Of a stretch of DNA of 64,000 nucleotides, positions 35,281 through 45,356 are shown one piece after another. Origin of the DNA: SMYC01 sp965197495 (GTDB taxonomy: Bacteria; Acidobacteriota; Vicinamibacteria; Marinacidobacterales; SMYC01); assembly GCA_965197495.1 (NCBI GenBank), contig OZ240210.1:1426001-1490000 (forward strand), written 5' to 3'. Under the pieces are notes generated by a model. That model worked only from the letters and a program-made list of their open reading frames with translations. It had not been told where the DNA came from and did not search any database. Positions within the stretch are counted from its first letter, which is position 1. Each line of letters begins with the position of its first letter. Position numbers and translations under genes: made by a program.

Positions 35281-37191
35281 TTATCGTGGCCTCGGTTCAG
35301 TGATTCAGCGCGCGACCTTCGGATAGGCGGCCGGTCGCTGCCCGTTTGAGATGCCCTAATATACTACGGAGGCGTGAGCGTGACTTCGTCATATTCACTC
35401 GGTTCGCTCTCGTTCTGGGCGGGAGCGTCATCGATGGCGGTGACGTAGTAGAGATAGTCCACGCCGGGGCTCGCCGTGTCATCCCGGAAGATGGGCGCGG
35501 TTAGGAGCTCTTCATTCAGGAGCTCGAACGGACCGTCATCGTTCTCGCCTCGATAGATGCGATAGCCGGCCGCGTCCGGCCGCGGGCTCTCGTCCCACGT
35601 GAGAAGAATGGCGTCTCCGGCGGAAACGCCGACTAGGCCGGTCGCAGGCGGAAGCGCGAAGGTGTCCACGGGGGTCAAACAAACTTCGGGCGAGGCGGCG
35701 CTTTCGATGCGAACCTCATTCTTGAGCGGAGGCGCTTCGGGCACGATGATGACCGGCTCGAGTGGATCGGTTTCGAGCAAGACTTCCGCGCTTGTCTCGC
35801 CCTCGGGTGGCCCCTGCGGGTCGGATGGGTCATGCTCAGTGGTCTCGGGCTCAGTGGTCTCCGGTGTCGCGGGCTCGGTAGCCGCAGGCTCGTCGATGAG
35901 CTCGGACTCCGGTGCGAGTTCCTCCATGCCCTCCATCGTGTCGATGACCGCCGGCAAGGGAGGTGGCGGTGGCACGGTCCTGATGATGTAACACGACGGA
36001 ACATCGAAGACGGCCGTGCGGTCAGAGTAAGTCGTCATCGGGATCGGCCGCCCGTTGAGCGGACGGTCCGGATAACTCTCGTCGGACTCGGCGCGTCGGA
36101 AAACCGCGTAGTGCGGGACGCCCTGAACGACTTCTTCGTCGAGCTCGGCGGTGTCCGGCCCCGCCAGACTTTCTGTCTCCTCTTTTTCGTCGAGCTCGGC
36201 GGTCTCCAGATCGTCCGCCTCGTCTTCCTCGACGGGAGCGGGCTCGACGGGAGCGGGCTCGACGGGAGCGGGCAAGTCTGGCGGGGCCGGCCAACTCAAC
36301 GCCACAAGCAAATCGTCCGCTTTGGCGGCAGGCTCCCCAGGAGGTGGAAGCGCCTGGACGGGGTCGATTTGAAGCACCGTCGACCGAGGCCCACGCCGAT
36401 TCTTCTGGTTGGTGTAGATGACGGCATATTCGATCCGCTGGCCGATCCAGGCCGGGTCGATCGGGTCATCGTAGGACATGCGCTCGCCGAGCACCGTCGA
36501 CTCGAGGGTGACGAGAGGCCGCGAGCTCGGCGCGAAATTCGGGATGGTGATGAGCGGCGGCGGAGGCGGCCCGAGGTCCACGGGCGGTTCGGGCGCGAGC
36601 GCTTCGGGATCGCTGAGTCGATCGAGCGCGTCCGGAGATTCGAGCCCTGCCCGCTCCAGGACCTCGTCGAGATCGATCACCGGTTCCTCCGCGGCGACGG
36701 TATCCTCAGCCTCCTCCTCTTCATCCAACGGGTCAGGCCTGACAGGCACGTCAGGCGCGTCAGGCCTGACAGGGACGACAAGTGGGAGAGGCGGAGGCTC
36801 CTCGTCCGACTCTGTTTCCGGGGTGGTGGCCTCTACCGGCTCGCCGGTAAGCGGGTCGATGGTGACTTCCGCGTCCGCGTCTTCCTTAGTTTCCTCCGGC
36901 TTAGTGTCCTCCGGGTCTTTGGGCTCGATGATCTTCGTTTGCTCTTCGATGAGTGCCGGGAGGTCGATGATACGACGGCGAATATCGACGTCGCGGAGCA
37001 GGACGTTCTCGGTGGACCGGTCTTGGTTTACGGACGGAGCCGTCCATTCGAGGCGGATGACGTCGCCGACCTGCCGGATCGTGAACGCTTCGGCGGGCGC
37101 CGGTACCGGCCGCAATGGGGGAAGAGGGTCACCACGCTTGCCACAGGCCACGAACGCCGTGGCCATCACAAGCGTTGCTAACAGCGCCTTT

Positions 37192-38637
<1,446 letters not shown>

Positions 38638-38663
38638 GGATTCCTACTGGCTCCGAGCTCGGC

Positions 38664-39215
38664 TCAGAGCTCCTCCAACAAAATGCGGTCGTTCGTGTAG
38701 ACGCAAATCTCGGCGGCGATCTCCATCGCTTGTTGCGCCACCTCCGCCGCAGAGAGAGACGTATTGGCCATCAGCGCGCGCGCCGCGGCGAGCGCAAAGG
38801 GCCCACCCGAGCCGATGGCAAGGACGCCGTCATCGGGCTCGATGAGATCGCCGTTGCCGGACAGGAGCAGGATGTGCGCTTTGTCCGCGACGAGGAGCAA
38901 AGCGTCGAGACGGCGGAGAGCGCGATCGGTTCGCCAGTCTTTGGCGAGCTCGACGGCTGCGCGCTCGAGATTGCCGCTGAACTCTTGGAGCTTGGCCTCG
39001 AACTTGCTGAACAAAGCCTGCGCGTCGGCGGTCGTTCCCGCAAATCCGGCCACGACATTTCCATCCGACAGGCGTCGGAGTTTTCTCGCACCGTGTTTGA
39101 CCACGGTGTCGCCGAGCGTCACCTGACCGTCCGCGGCCAAAGCGGTTCGCCCGTTGCGGGTGATGGCAAGCACCGTGGTCGAGCGCGAGCGCGTCGGTGT
39201 CGCCGATTGGGACAT
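38664..39215 (-). CDS. hslV: ATP-dependent protease peptidase subunit HslV
   Basis: 183 residues from the ATG at 39215. The N-terminal threonine nucleophile lies in TTVLAI after a propeptide of about 12 residues (MSQSATPTRSRS), longer than the single Met of the Escherichia coli protein. Family motifs are ADGQVTLGDTVVK, GFAGTTADA, FEAKL, AVELAKDWRTDR and AIGSGGPFALAAARAL. It forms the proteolytic core of HslUV in the cytoplasm and is the first gene of the long minus-strand unit. A TATACT lies 6 nt before the ATG and there is no ribosome site, so the transcript may be leaderless. Confidence 0.94.
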   Translation of the reverse strand: MSQSATPTRSRSTTVLAITRNGRTALAADGQVTLGDTVVKHGARKLRRLSDGNVVAGFAGTTADAQALFSKFEAKLQEFSGNLERAAVELAKDWRTDRALRRLDALLLVADKAHILLLSGNGDLIEPDDGVLAIGSGGPFALAAARALMANTSLSAAEVAQQAMEIAAEICVYTNDRILLEEL

Positions 39216-39221
39216 CCCAGC

Positions 39222-39227
39222 AGTATA
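39222..39227 (-). promoter_or_regulatory. -10-like TATACT just upstream of hslV
   Basis: TATACT on the minus strand is separated from the hslV ATG by GCTGGG only, which places the expected transcription start at or beside the start codon. No obvious -35 box is present. Confidence 0.45.
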
Positions 39228-39365
39228 CCTTGAACTCAGGAGGCGCCTCATCCGCGACGCACTTTTCAGACCCCATCGCACCCTTTATTATGGATAGACC
39301 ACCCGAGGCGACAGACATAAACCGCAACCCCAAATGCTCTCCCAGTACCGCGACGTGATGACGCC

Positions 39366-39659
39366 ATGACCGACCTGAAGCGCCTTGCCAACCGCGACCT
39401 CATCCAGCGCCTCACCCAGGCCGGCGCGGACGATCCTCTGTGGTCTGAGTTCATCGCTCGCTTCCGGACGGGTATCCGGGTCACCGTGCTCCGAACGCTT
39501 CGGACGGAGGCGGAGAGAACGCCGGGCGTCGATGCGAACGAGTCTCCGGAGCTCATCGAGGACTTGACCCAGGAAGTATTCGTCAGGCTCCTCGAGTGGA
39601 ATCGTCGCGCGCTCTCGCGGTTCCAAGGACGGAGTGAGCTCTCGGCCCATACTACTTGA
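39366..39659 (+). CDS. Sigma-70 family factor, N-terminal half (region 2), frame ends early
   Basis: 97 residues. It has the region-2 pattern of ECF-type factors: DLIQRLTQAGADDPLWSEFIARF, LIEDLTQEVFVRLLEWN and RFQGRSEL. The frame ends in TGA at 39657-39659 at the point where a typical factor continues with AYLxTIAxN. The rest is encoded by the next frame, overlapping in TTGA. This is either a split or frameshifted gene or a one-base consensus error. Confidence 0.7.
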   Translation: MTDLKRLANRDLIQRLTQAGADDPLWSEFIARFRTGIRVTVLRTLRTEAERTPGVDANESPELIEDLTQEVFVRLLEWNRRALSRFQGRSELSAHTT

Positions 39660-40054
39660 ATACGATCGCCGTCAATCTGGTGCGCGACCATTGCAAGAGC
39701 CTCCGTGCACTGAAGACACCAAAGGTCACCGCCTCGCTCTCCAACCCGGCGCCCACGGAGACCCTTACGGAAGGCCCCAACTACGCACAGACGCTCGTAA
39801 GCGACGGCCCAGGGCCCGAGCGCTTCGTCGCGGCGCAGGAGCTCCGCGAGCAGATCCGGGTCGCGATCGATCAAGCGGCCCCGCGGGCGTCGACCGTCCC
39901 GCGGGATCGGTCGATTTTCCAGCTTTTTTTCGTCGAGCGCTTGACCGTCGATGAAATCGCTCGAAAACGCTCGATCCGGCTCTCGGCGAGCGGCGTCGAG
40001 AAGCGCATTCGCCGCATCCGCGAGGCCCTAAAAGAGAAATTTTCGACCGAGTGA
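39656..40054 (+). CDS. Sigma-70 family factor, C-terminal half (regions 2.4-4)
   Basis: 132 residues from a possible TTG at 39656. It begins NTIAVNLVRDHCKSLRA, the natural continuation of region 2. Region 4 follows: FQLFFVERLTVDEIARKRS and SGVEKRIRRIREALKEKF, a helix-turn-helix that would read the -35 box. Together with the preceding frame (shifted by -1) it makes a complete factor of about 229 residues. The next gene encodes a zinc-finger, membrane-bound TPR protein, the probable anti-sigma factor. Confidence 0.7.
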   Translation: MNTIAVNLVRDHCKSLRALKTPKVTASLSNPAPTETLTEGPNYAQTLVSDGPGPERFVAAQELREQIRVAIDQAAPRASTVPRDRSIFQLFFVERLTVDEIARKRSIRLSASGVEKRIRRIREALKEKFSTE

Positions 40055-40106
40055 GGGAGGTAAAGGCTCCAAAAACTCGTCTATTAATGATTGGAGGCCG
40101 AATTCC

Positions 40107-41087
40107 ATGGCAGCAGAGCCAGCGCGTGAAGCCCGTCCGGAAAGCACGCCGTTGCAAGACACCCCGTCCGATCACCTCTCTCCTGAAGAGCTCTACGAGC
40201 TCGTCGAAGACCGCCTTTCCCGGCGTAAGCTGAAAGTCGTCGAAGCCCATCTCGCGGACTGCGCCGATTGTGTCGAAACCCTCGCCATGGTGCTTCGCGC
40301 CGAACGTCCCGCCTCTCGCGAAGAGCAAGAAATCCTCGCCAAGGCGCCGGAGCTATCAAATGACGAGCTCCTCTCTCGATTGCGGCCGCATATCGATGCG
40401 GCTGGCTCGCGAGTTGTCGAATGGAAGCCTATCATCATTACGTTCGTTCTGGCCCTACTGATCCTTTCCGGCGGTTTTGTCGTCCGGGCGCGCTCTTGGC
40501 TTCCGGCCGCCAGTCGTCGCGCCGCCGCGGAGACGCTCGGGGCGCTCGTGGAGCTGCGCCAGGCCACAGGAAGCATACCCCTCCGCTACATCATGGAGTT
40601 CGAGCGGGCCGGCGTCGTCCGCAGTGGGTTCGATACGGTCAATGACGCCGAGTTCCAGCTCGTGGCGAATCTTCGTGCGGCCGTCGAGCGCGCTCCGGAG
40701 ACCGAGGCGCTGCTCATGCTCGGCCTACTACTCCTCGACGACGGGCAACTCGACGAAGCGGAAGAGCTTCTCACTCGTGTCCGCGAGCAAGCCCCCGGCT
40801 CCGTCAGCGCGGTCAACGGTTTGGCTGTGGTTCACTACGAACGCGCGCAGAACGATCCGGATGGAGGCCACGCATTCCACCAGAAAGGCCTTGCTCTTCT
40901 GCGCGAAGCCGAAGCCCTCGATCCCGAAGACCTAAGCGTGCTCTACAACTACGGCAAATTCTACCAGGCGATGGACATGCACTTCCCCGCGGTCCGCGCC
41001 CTCCGGCGCTACATCGAGAAAGACCAGGCGTCCCAATGGGCCCAGGAAGCTGCCTACGACCTTGCCAAGCTGACAGCCCCGCCCTGA
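40107..41087 (+). CDS. Membrane-bound zinc-finger/TPR protein, probable anti-sigma factor
   Basis: 326 residues. An N-terminal cytoplasmic zinc-binding motif of the anti-sigma type is visible (HLADCADC at about residues 52-59). One transmembrane segment lies at about 110-125 (IIITFVLALLILSGGFVV), and an outer part with tetratricopeptide-like helices follows (ETEALLMLGLLLLDDGQLDEAEELL and LSVLYNYGKFYQAMDM in parts). Position 53 bp after the sigma factor gene supports an anti-sigma role (inference). Its 3' end overlaps the convergent glycerate kinase gene by 34 bp. Confidence 0.8.
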   Translation: MAAEPAREARPESTPLQDTPSDHLSPEELYELVEDRLSRRKLKVVEAHLADCADCVETLAMVLRAERPASREEQEILAKAPELSNDELLSRLRPHIDAAGSRVVEWKPIIITFVLALLILSGGFVVRARSWLPAASRRAAAETLGALVELRQATGSIPLRYIMEFERAGVVRSGFDTVNDAEFQLVANLRAAVERAPETEALLMLGLLLLDDGQLDEAEELLTRVREQAPGSVSAVNGLAVVHYERAQNDPDGGHAFHQKGLALLREAEALDPEDLSVLYNYGKFYQAMDMHFPAVRALRRYIEKDQASQWAQEAAYDLAKLTAPP

Positions 41088-42349
41088 GTCAGCCCGATCA
41101 TCAAATCGTTGACGTTGGTGCCCGTGGGGCCTGTTTTCAACAGAGCGTCCAGGGCATCGAAGAAAGGGTATGCATCGTTGTTCGCGAGATAGTCGCCAGG
41201 CTCTAGGCCTGCCTCGCGGCCCCGCGCCCAAGTGTCGCCATCGGCGAATGCGCCGGCGGCGTCGGTCGGACCGTCGGTGCCGTCGCTCCCTGCCGCCAGC
41301 ACGGCGACGCCTGCCACACCACGAAGCTCGCGGGCCGTGACGAGCGCGAATTCCTGGCTTCGTCCGCCCAATCCGCTACCCGTAACTTCGAGGGTGAGCT
41401 CGCCGCCGGCGATGAGAGCGACGGGCTCCGGCCTCTTTTGGCACGCGCGAAGTGCTTTGGCAAACGCTAGGGCACGTTCGTGGACTGAGCCTACGAGGTC
41501 CTCGGCAAAAACCTCGACATCAAAGCCGAGCGCCGAAGCGGCGGCGCACGCCGCCTCCACGAGGTCCCGATTACTGCCGAGGATGATGTGCTCCACGTTC
41601 TCGAGCGCCGCCGCGCCCAGCTTCGGTGTCTCGGGAATAACGCCTCGCGCTCCCTCCCGCAGATGCCGCATCACACGCTTGGGCGCCTCGTCGGAAAGGT
41701 GGTAGCGGTCCAAGATGGCAACCGCCTCTTCGAACGTCGATGGGTCGGCCGTCGTCGGACCGGACCCGATCGAGGAGAGATCGTTACCGATGACATCGGA
41801 GACGACGAGCGTCAGGATCCGTGCCGGCAAGAGTTGTTCGAGAAGGCGCCCTCCTTTAACCGCCGAGAGGTGCTTGCGCACCGCGTTGAGCTCTTGGATG
41901 GTCGCGCCCGAACGCAGGAGTAGCCCGGTTATGGAGACCTTGTCCTCGAGACTCAGTCCGTCCGCGGGCGCGACGAGAAGCGCCGACGCGCCGCCCGTGA
42001 GCAGGAAGAGAACACGGTCGTCGGCGTGTGTGTTCTTCAGGTCGTCGCGAAGCCGCGCCGTCGCTTCGAGCCCGGCGGCGTCCGGGAGTGGGTGCCCGCC
42101 CTCCTCTACGCTCAGACGCGACAATGCTGCGCCGTGCCCGTGCTTGACGAGGACGCGTCCTGTGTAGTCCCGGCCTTCGAGATGGTCCTCGAGCCCAGCG
42201 GCGAGATGCGCCGCGGCTTTTCCCGCGCCGAAGACGAGCAGTCGGCCAGAGCCCGCCGGAACCGGCAGCGAGACGTCTTCCACCAAACGGGAGGGCTCCA
42301 TCCGTGCGAGACCCGCTTCGAAGATGGCCGTCGCTTTTTGTCGCAACAT
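41054..42349 (-). CDS. Glycerate 2-kinase (MOFRL/GckA family)
   Basis: About 431 residues from the ATG at 42349. Motifs of the MOFRL-type kinases are VFGAGKAAAHLAAGLE, GGHPLPDAAGLEAT, LLTGGASALLVAPADGLSLE, SDVIGNDLSSIGSGPT, GGELTLEVTGSGLGGRSQEF and AAGSDGTDGPTDAAGA. It phosphorylates D-glycerate to 2-phosphoglycerate in the cytoplasm, in serine or glyoxylate metabolism. No ribosome site is clear. It ends convergently, overlapping the anti-sigma-like gene. Confidence 0.92.
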   Translation of the reverse strand: MLRQKATAIFEAGLARMEPSRLVEDVSLPVPAGSGRLLVFGAGKAAAHLAAGLEDHLEGRDYTGRVLVKHGHGAALSRLSVEEGGHPLPDAAGLEATARLRDDLKNTHADDRVLFLLTGGASALLVAPADGLSLEDKVSITGLLLRSGATIQELNAVRKHLSAVKGGRLLEQLLPARILTLVVSDVIGNDLSSIGSGPTTADPSTFEEAVAILDRYHLSDEAPKRVMRHLREGARGVIPETPKLGAAALENVEHIILGSNRDLVEAACAAASALGFDVEVFAEDLVGSVHERALAFAKALRACQKRPEPVALIAGGELTLEVTGSGLGGRSQEFALVTARELRGVAGVAVLAAGSDGTDGPTDAAGAFADGDTWARGREAGLEPGDYLANNDAYPFFDALDALLKTGPTGTNVNDLMIGLTQGGAVSLARS

Positions 42350-42398
42350 GGAGCCGTAGTATCGCTTCTTGCCGAGGCCCCTGCTACAATTTTCCGCT

Positions 42399-42520
42399 AT
42401 GAGCTCAAAAGTCGAATATGTGTTCAAGCAGCTGAACGTGGCGCCGGCTTCGAGAACGTGCTCAACATGACAGGCGGCACGCTCGCGTGGAGCAAAAAAG
42501 GCTTCGCCGTCGATCGGTGA
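42399..42520 (+). pseudogene. Rhodanese-domain remnant
   Basis: The frame from about 42401 encodes CVQAAERGAGFENVLNMTGG and then TLAWSKKGFAVDR before TGA. That is the last ~35 residues of a rhodanese domain (QAAExLxxAGFxxVxNxxGGxxAW). The active-site cysteine loop just before it is degraded. An ATG at 42399 with TACAAT 8 nt upstream is in another frame, so a promoter-proximal piece may have been joined to the tail by deletion. Confidence 0.65.
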
Positions 42521-42528
42521 ACCCGTAA

Positions 42529-44088
42529 CTACTTCGACTCGCGAACCAGCCGAAAGGAAAGATCCTCGTAGTCGTAGGCCGAGTCGGCCGCGGGGGAGAA
42601 GGGTGCAAGGTCCATGGCGTCAACGGAGCCGTCCGCCCCGAGCGAGAACGTGACGAACGCGTCCGCATTCGAATGATGGCCCCAGCGGACCACGAAGGTG
42701 TCGTGGTGCCAGTGCTCGAGGGAACCTTTGAACGAGGGCGATCTGGAAAAGCGCATCACGAGTTGGCCACTCGATGCCTCCACCGTGACATTCCCATACA
42801 GGGCATCGTTGAAGGTGCCGGCATAGCTGTCGAGACTCAGCGACGGTGAGGTCCCTTCGCCGCGTGCGGCGAGAAGAGCGTCCATCCGCTCGTGAAAGCG
42901 CCGGTTCAAGATCTTGCCCGCCTCCTGGCGCGCGGCAATCCAGTCGGTGGGCGGCGCGTCGTCCAGATAGGCGTCGAGGATCCAGTAGGTCAAGGAAGAT
43001 TGAAACGAAGTTTCTTGATTGGTCAAGATCACGATGCCCAAGCTCTCTTCGGGAATGAGCGTCGTGAACGACGTCATCCCGGCCAGGCCGCCGCCGTGAT
43101 AGACCATCTTTTGTCCCTTGTAGTCCTTGAGCCTCCAGCCCAGGCCGTACGCGTACCACGTCGGCTTCAGCGCCCTGAGAGGACGCAGTGGATTTCCGAT
43201 ACCGATGGCGGTCTGCGGAGACCACATCTCCTTCGATTGCCTCTCGCTGAAGATACGCGTCTCGCCGAGCTTGCCGCGGCCGAGCTGAACGAGGAGCCAC
43301 TTCGAAAGCTCGGAGACGCTGGCATTGATGGCGCCGGCGGGGCCGAGCGTGTCGACGTTCTCGATCTCGATCGGCTGGACTTCAGAATCCATGAATACGT
43401 GAGGCATCGCCCAATTGCCGTCCGGCGTGCGTTGGGTAATGCTCGAATTTGCGTGCGACATCCCGAGCGGCGCGAAGATACGCTCCGCGACGAACGCGTC
43501 CCAGCTCTTTCCGGTCACCGCCGGAATGATTTGCCCTGCGACGATGACCATGACGTTCGAATAAGCGTAGCGGCTGCGAAAGCCCCGGACCGGCTTCAAG
43601 AAGCGGAGCCGTTCTATCAGTTCGTCCCGGCTGTAGGTGGAGCGCAACCAAAGCAAATCACCTCCGCCCGAGCGGAAGCCGCTACGGTGGGTAACGAGAT
43701 CGCGGATCGTGACCTCACGCGTGACCCAAGGATCGTAGAGTCGAAACTGCGGCAGATGATCGATGACGCGATCGTCCCAAGAGATCTTCCCTTCGTCGAC
43801 GAGGATGGCGAGCGCGGCGGTCGTGAACGCTTTGGAGCACGACGCGATCGCGAAGAGGGTCTCGGGGTCCACCGGCGCGGGGCTACCCAGGGTTCGCACG
43901 CCATAACCTTTGGAGAAAACGACCGCGCCATCTTTGACGACTGCGATGGCGGCCCCCGGAACGTCGAAGGTCTCGAGCGCACGTTGGGCGTAGGTGTTCA
44001 GCGCGTGAACATCGAACTCGCGAGCTTGAACGCTAAGAGCGATGGTCCAAACAACGACGACTGTGGAAAGCTTGATGAGCGACCTCAA
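42529..44088 (-). CDS. Secreted serine hydrolase (class C beta-lactamase/penicillin-binding fold)
   Basis: About 519 residues. The TTG at 44088 is chosen because GGAG lies 6 nt upstream and a signal peptide (LIKLSTVVVVWTIALSVQA) starts at once. The catalytic Ser-x-x-Lys is SCSK in FAIASCSKAFT, the Tyr-x-Asn is YSN in YAYSNV, and the third motif is HGGG. A C-terminal domain of about 110 residues (DUF3471-like) follows. Such enzymes are esterases, D-amino acid peptidases or lactamase relatives in the periplasm; the substrate is unknown. Confidence 0.9.
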   Translation of the reverse strand: MRSLIKLSTVVVVWTIALSVQAREFDVHALNTYAQRALETFDVPGAAIAVVKDGAVVFSKGYGVRTLGSPAPVDPETLFAIASCSKAFTTAALAILVDEGKISWDDRVIDHLPQFRLYDPWVTREVTIRDLVTHRSGFRSGGGDLLWLRSTYSRDELIERLRFLKPVRGFRSRYAYSNVMVIVAGQIIPAVTGKSWDAFVAERIFAPLGMSHANSSITQRTPDGNWAMPHVFMDSEVQPIEIENVDTLGPAGAINASVSELSKWLLVQLGRGKLGETRIFSERQSKEMWSPQTAIGIGNPLRPLRALKPTWYAYGLGWRLKDYKGQKMVYHGGGLAGMTSFTTLIPEESLGIVILTNQETSFQSSLTYWILDAYLDDAPPTDWIAARQEAGKILNRRFHERMDALLAARGEGTSPSLSLDSYAGTFNDALYGNVTVEASSGQLVMRFSRSPSFKGSLEHWHHDTFVVRWGHHSNADAFVTFSLGADGSVDAMDLAPFSPAADSAYDYEDLSFRLVRESK

Positions 44089-44170
44089 ATGAAACTCCGC
44101 AGAGATTGTACTTCCGAAAGGGGAGCCGAAGTATATTCTCACTTATCGGGGAACTTCAGGAGGAACGGTC

Positions 44171-44751
44171 ATGAGGACGTTGGGACGCACGTAAGTGATA
44201 CTGCTCGTTTTCGGAAGCGCGAGCAGCATCGAAGCCGAGACGCATCGCTTCCACCCCGAGGTCGGCTATCAAACGTACAAAGCGCGTGAGCCTGTCCTTC
44301 GCGTGCGGCCGGGCGACATTGTGGAAACGAGCACGCTCTTCTCCCCGCTTTTTGTGCAGCGCGAGGGTGCCTGGCCGGGTGAAGTCGGACCTATTTACAT
44401 TGAAGGCGCCACGCCGGAGGACACGCTCGTCCTCAAGATCGTCAAGCTGCGCCCGAATATCGTCTCCGGCCGCTCGGGGACGTCGCAGGGATATGCGGCG
44501 CTACGCAAACACGGAACACGCCGATGCTCCACGAGCCCGTTCCAGACCGCGTGTACCTCTGGCGTATCGATCGCGAGAACATGACGGCGACTCAAGTGGC
44601 TCGAAGCCGATTACGGGTTCGAGCGCTGGGAGGCGATGCAGCTGCTTTCGCAGGTAGGCGAAGCTCAAATCGCAAATGTCGTCGACCCGAACTACACGGT
44701 CGTTTCCAAGTTCCAAAGAAGTACTTGCCGAGATCGACACGCTACCAGTAG
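44171..44751 (+). pseudogene. Acetamidase/formamidase family, decayed
   Basis: A good ribosome site (AGGAGGAAC) precedes the ATG at 44171, but the frame has TAA at codon 8 inside the signal peptide. The same frame then continues with HRFHPEVGYQTYKAREPVLR and PGDIVETSTLFSPLF, typical of secreted acetamidase/formamidase relatives. Later parts lie in other frames: VPDRVYLWRIDRENMTAT, then GFERWEAMQLLSQVGEAQIA with NVVDPNYTVVSKF, and finally PKKYLP before TAG. At least two frameshifts and a large internal deletion are needed to explain this. Confidence 0.82.
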
Positions 44752-44809
44752 CCAGGTAAACCTGAAAGCTCGGCCGCTCCTCAAATCGTGTGCATGAGGC
44801 GCCTTAAGA

Positions 44810-44902
44810 ATGGCCACAGAGACACAGCGCGGCGGAGCCGCAACCAAATTGGAGGACGGCTCCGCCGCGAGCGGTCAGCGGTCAGCATTCAGCGGTCAGC
44901 TC
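44810..44902 (+). repeat. 93-bp inverted repeat, left arm
   Basis: It starts ATGGCCACAGAGACACAGCG and ends CAGCGGTCAGCTC. Its reverse complement lies at 47058-47150 with a single mismatch. The arm contains its own GGCGGAGCCGCAACC/GGACGGCTCCGCC palindrome and overlaps the last 14 bp of the four-helix-bundle gene. Confidence 0.9.
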
Positions 44903-45254
44903 CGGATTCGAGCCTCCGGATGAGAGAGGCGAGCATACGCTTGACCTCGGTGGTTCGCTCGGCAAGCTCCTGAAGACTTTGGCTATCGAGCAACCCGAGC
45001 TCGTGGGCAAGGAGCAGTTCGTATTCGAGCTCGCTTGCTGAGCCCATACTCATTTGAAGAAAGCGGGCCATATCCCGGTCTGAACCGCGTCCACAGCCCT
45101 CAGCAATATTCGCCGGGATGGAAACCGCCGCTCGGCGCATCTGAGCCGTCAAGCCGAACTTCTCTTCGGTTGGGAAGTGGCCGGTGGCCTGGTACAAACC
45201 CTTGACTAGCTGATGGGCCTTCTCCCAAACCTTTAGATCTCGAAAGTCTTTCAT
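44889..45254 (-). CDS. Four-helix-bundle protein (23S rRNA intervening-sequence protein family)
   Basis: 121 residues. The pattern MKDFRDLKVWEKAHQLVKGL, the central AAVSIPANIAEGCGRGS and the helix FLQMSMGSASELEYELLLA are the family signature. Members were first found in 23S rRNA intervening sequences and are widespread as isolated copies. They form pentameric bundles related to the Avd protein of diversity-generating retroelements. The molecular role is unknown. It sits inside a pair of 93-bp inverted repeats together with the gene at 45357. Confidence 0.92.
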   Translation of the reverse strand: MKDFRDLKVWEKAHQLVKGLYQATGHFPTEEKFGLTAQMRRAAVSIPANIAEGCGRGSDRDMARFLQMSMGSASELEYELLLAHELGLLDSQSLQELAERTTEVKRMLASLIRRLESGADR

Positions 45255-45356
45255 CCTGACTCTTCGCTGTCGGCTCGCTCACCACGTCAGCCCAACGCGG
45301 GCTCGATGCACAATCTGGGCGTGAAGTAGACACGGCGCCACATCCAGAGTAGGAAG

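Noticed and set aside
35832..37181. Plus-strand frame of 449 codons, and another at 36478-37452
   Set aside because: Both lie opposite the acidic lipoprotein gene and give Arg- or Ser-rich low-complexity products, as expected for antisense of a Pro/Glu-rich sequence.
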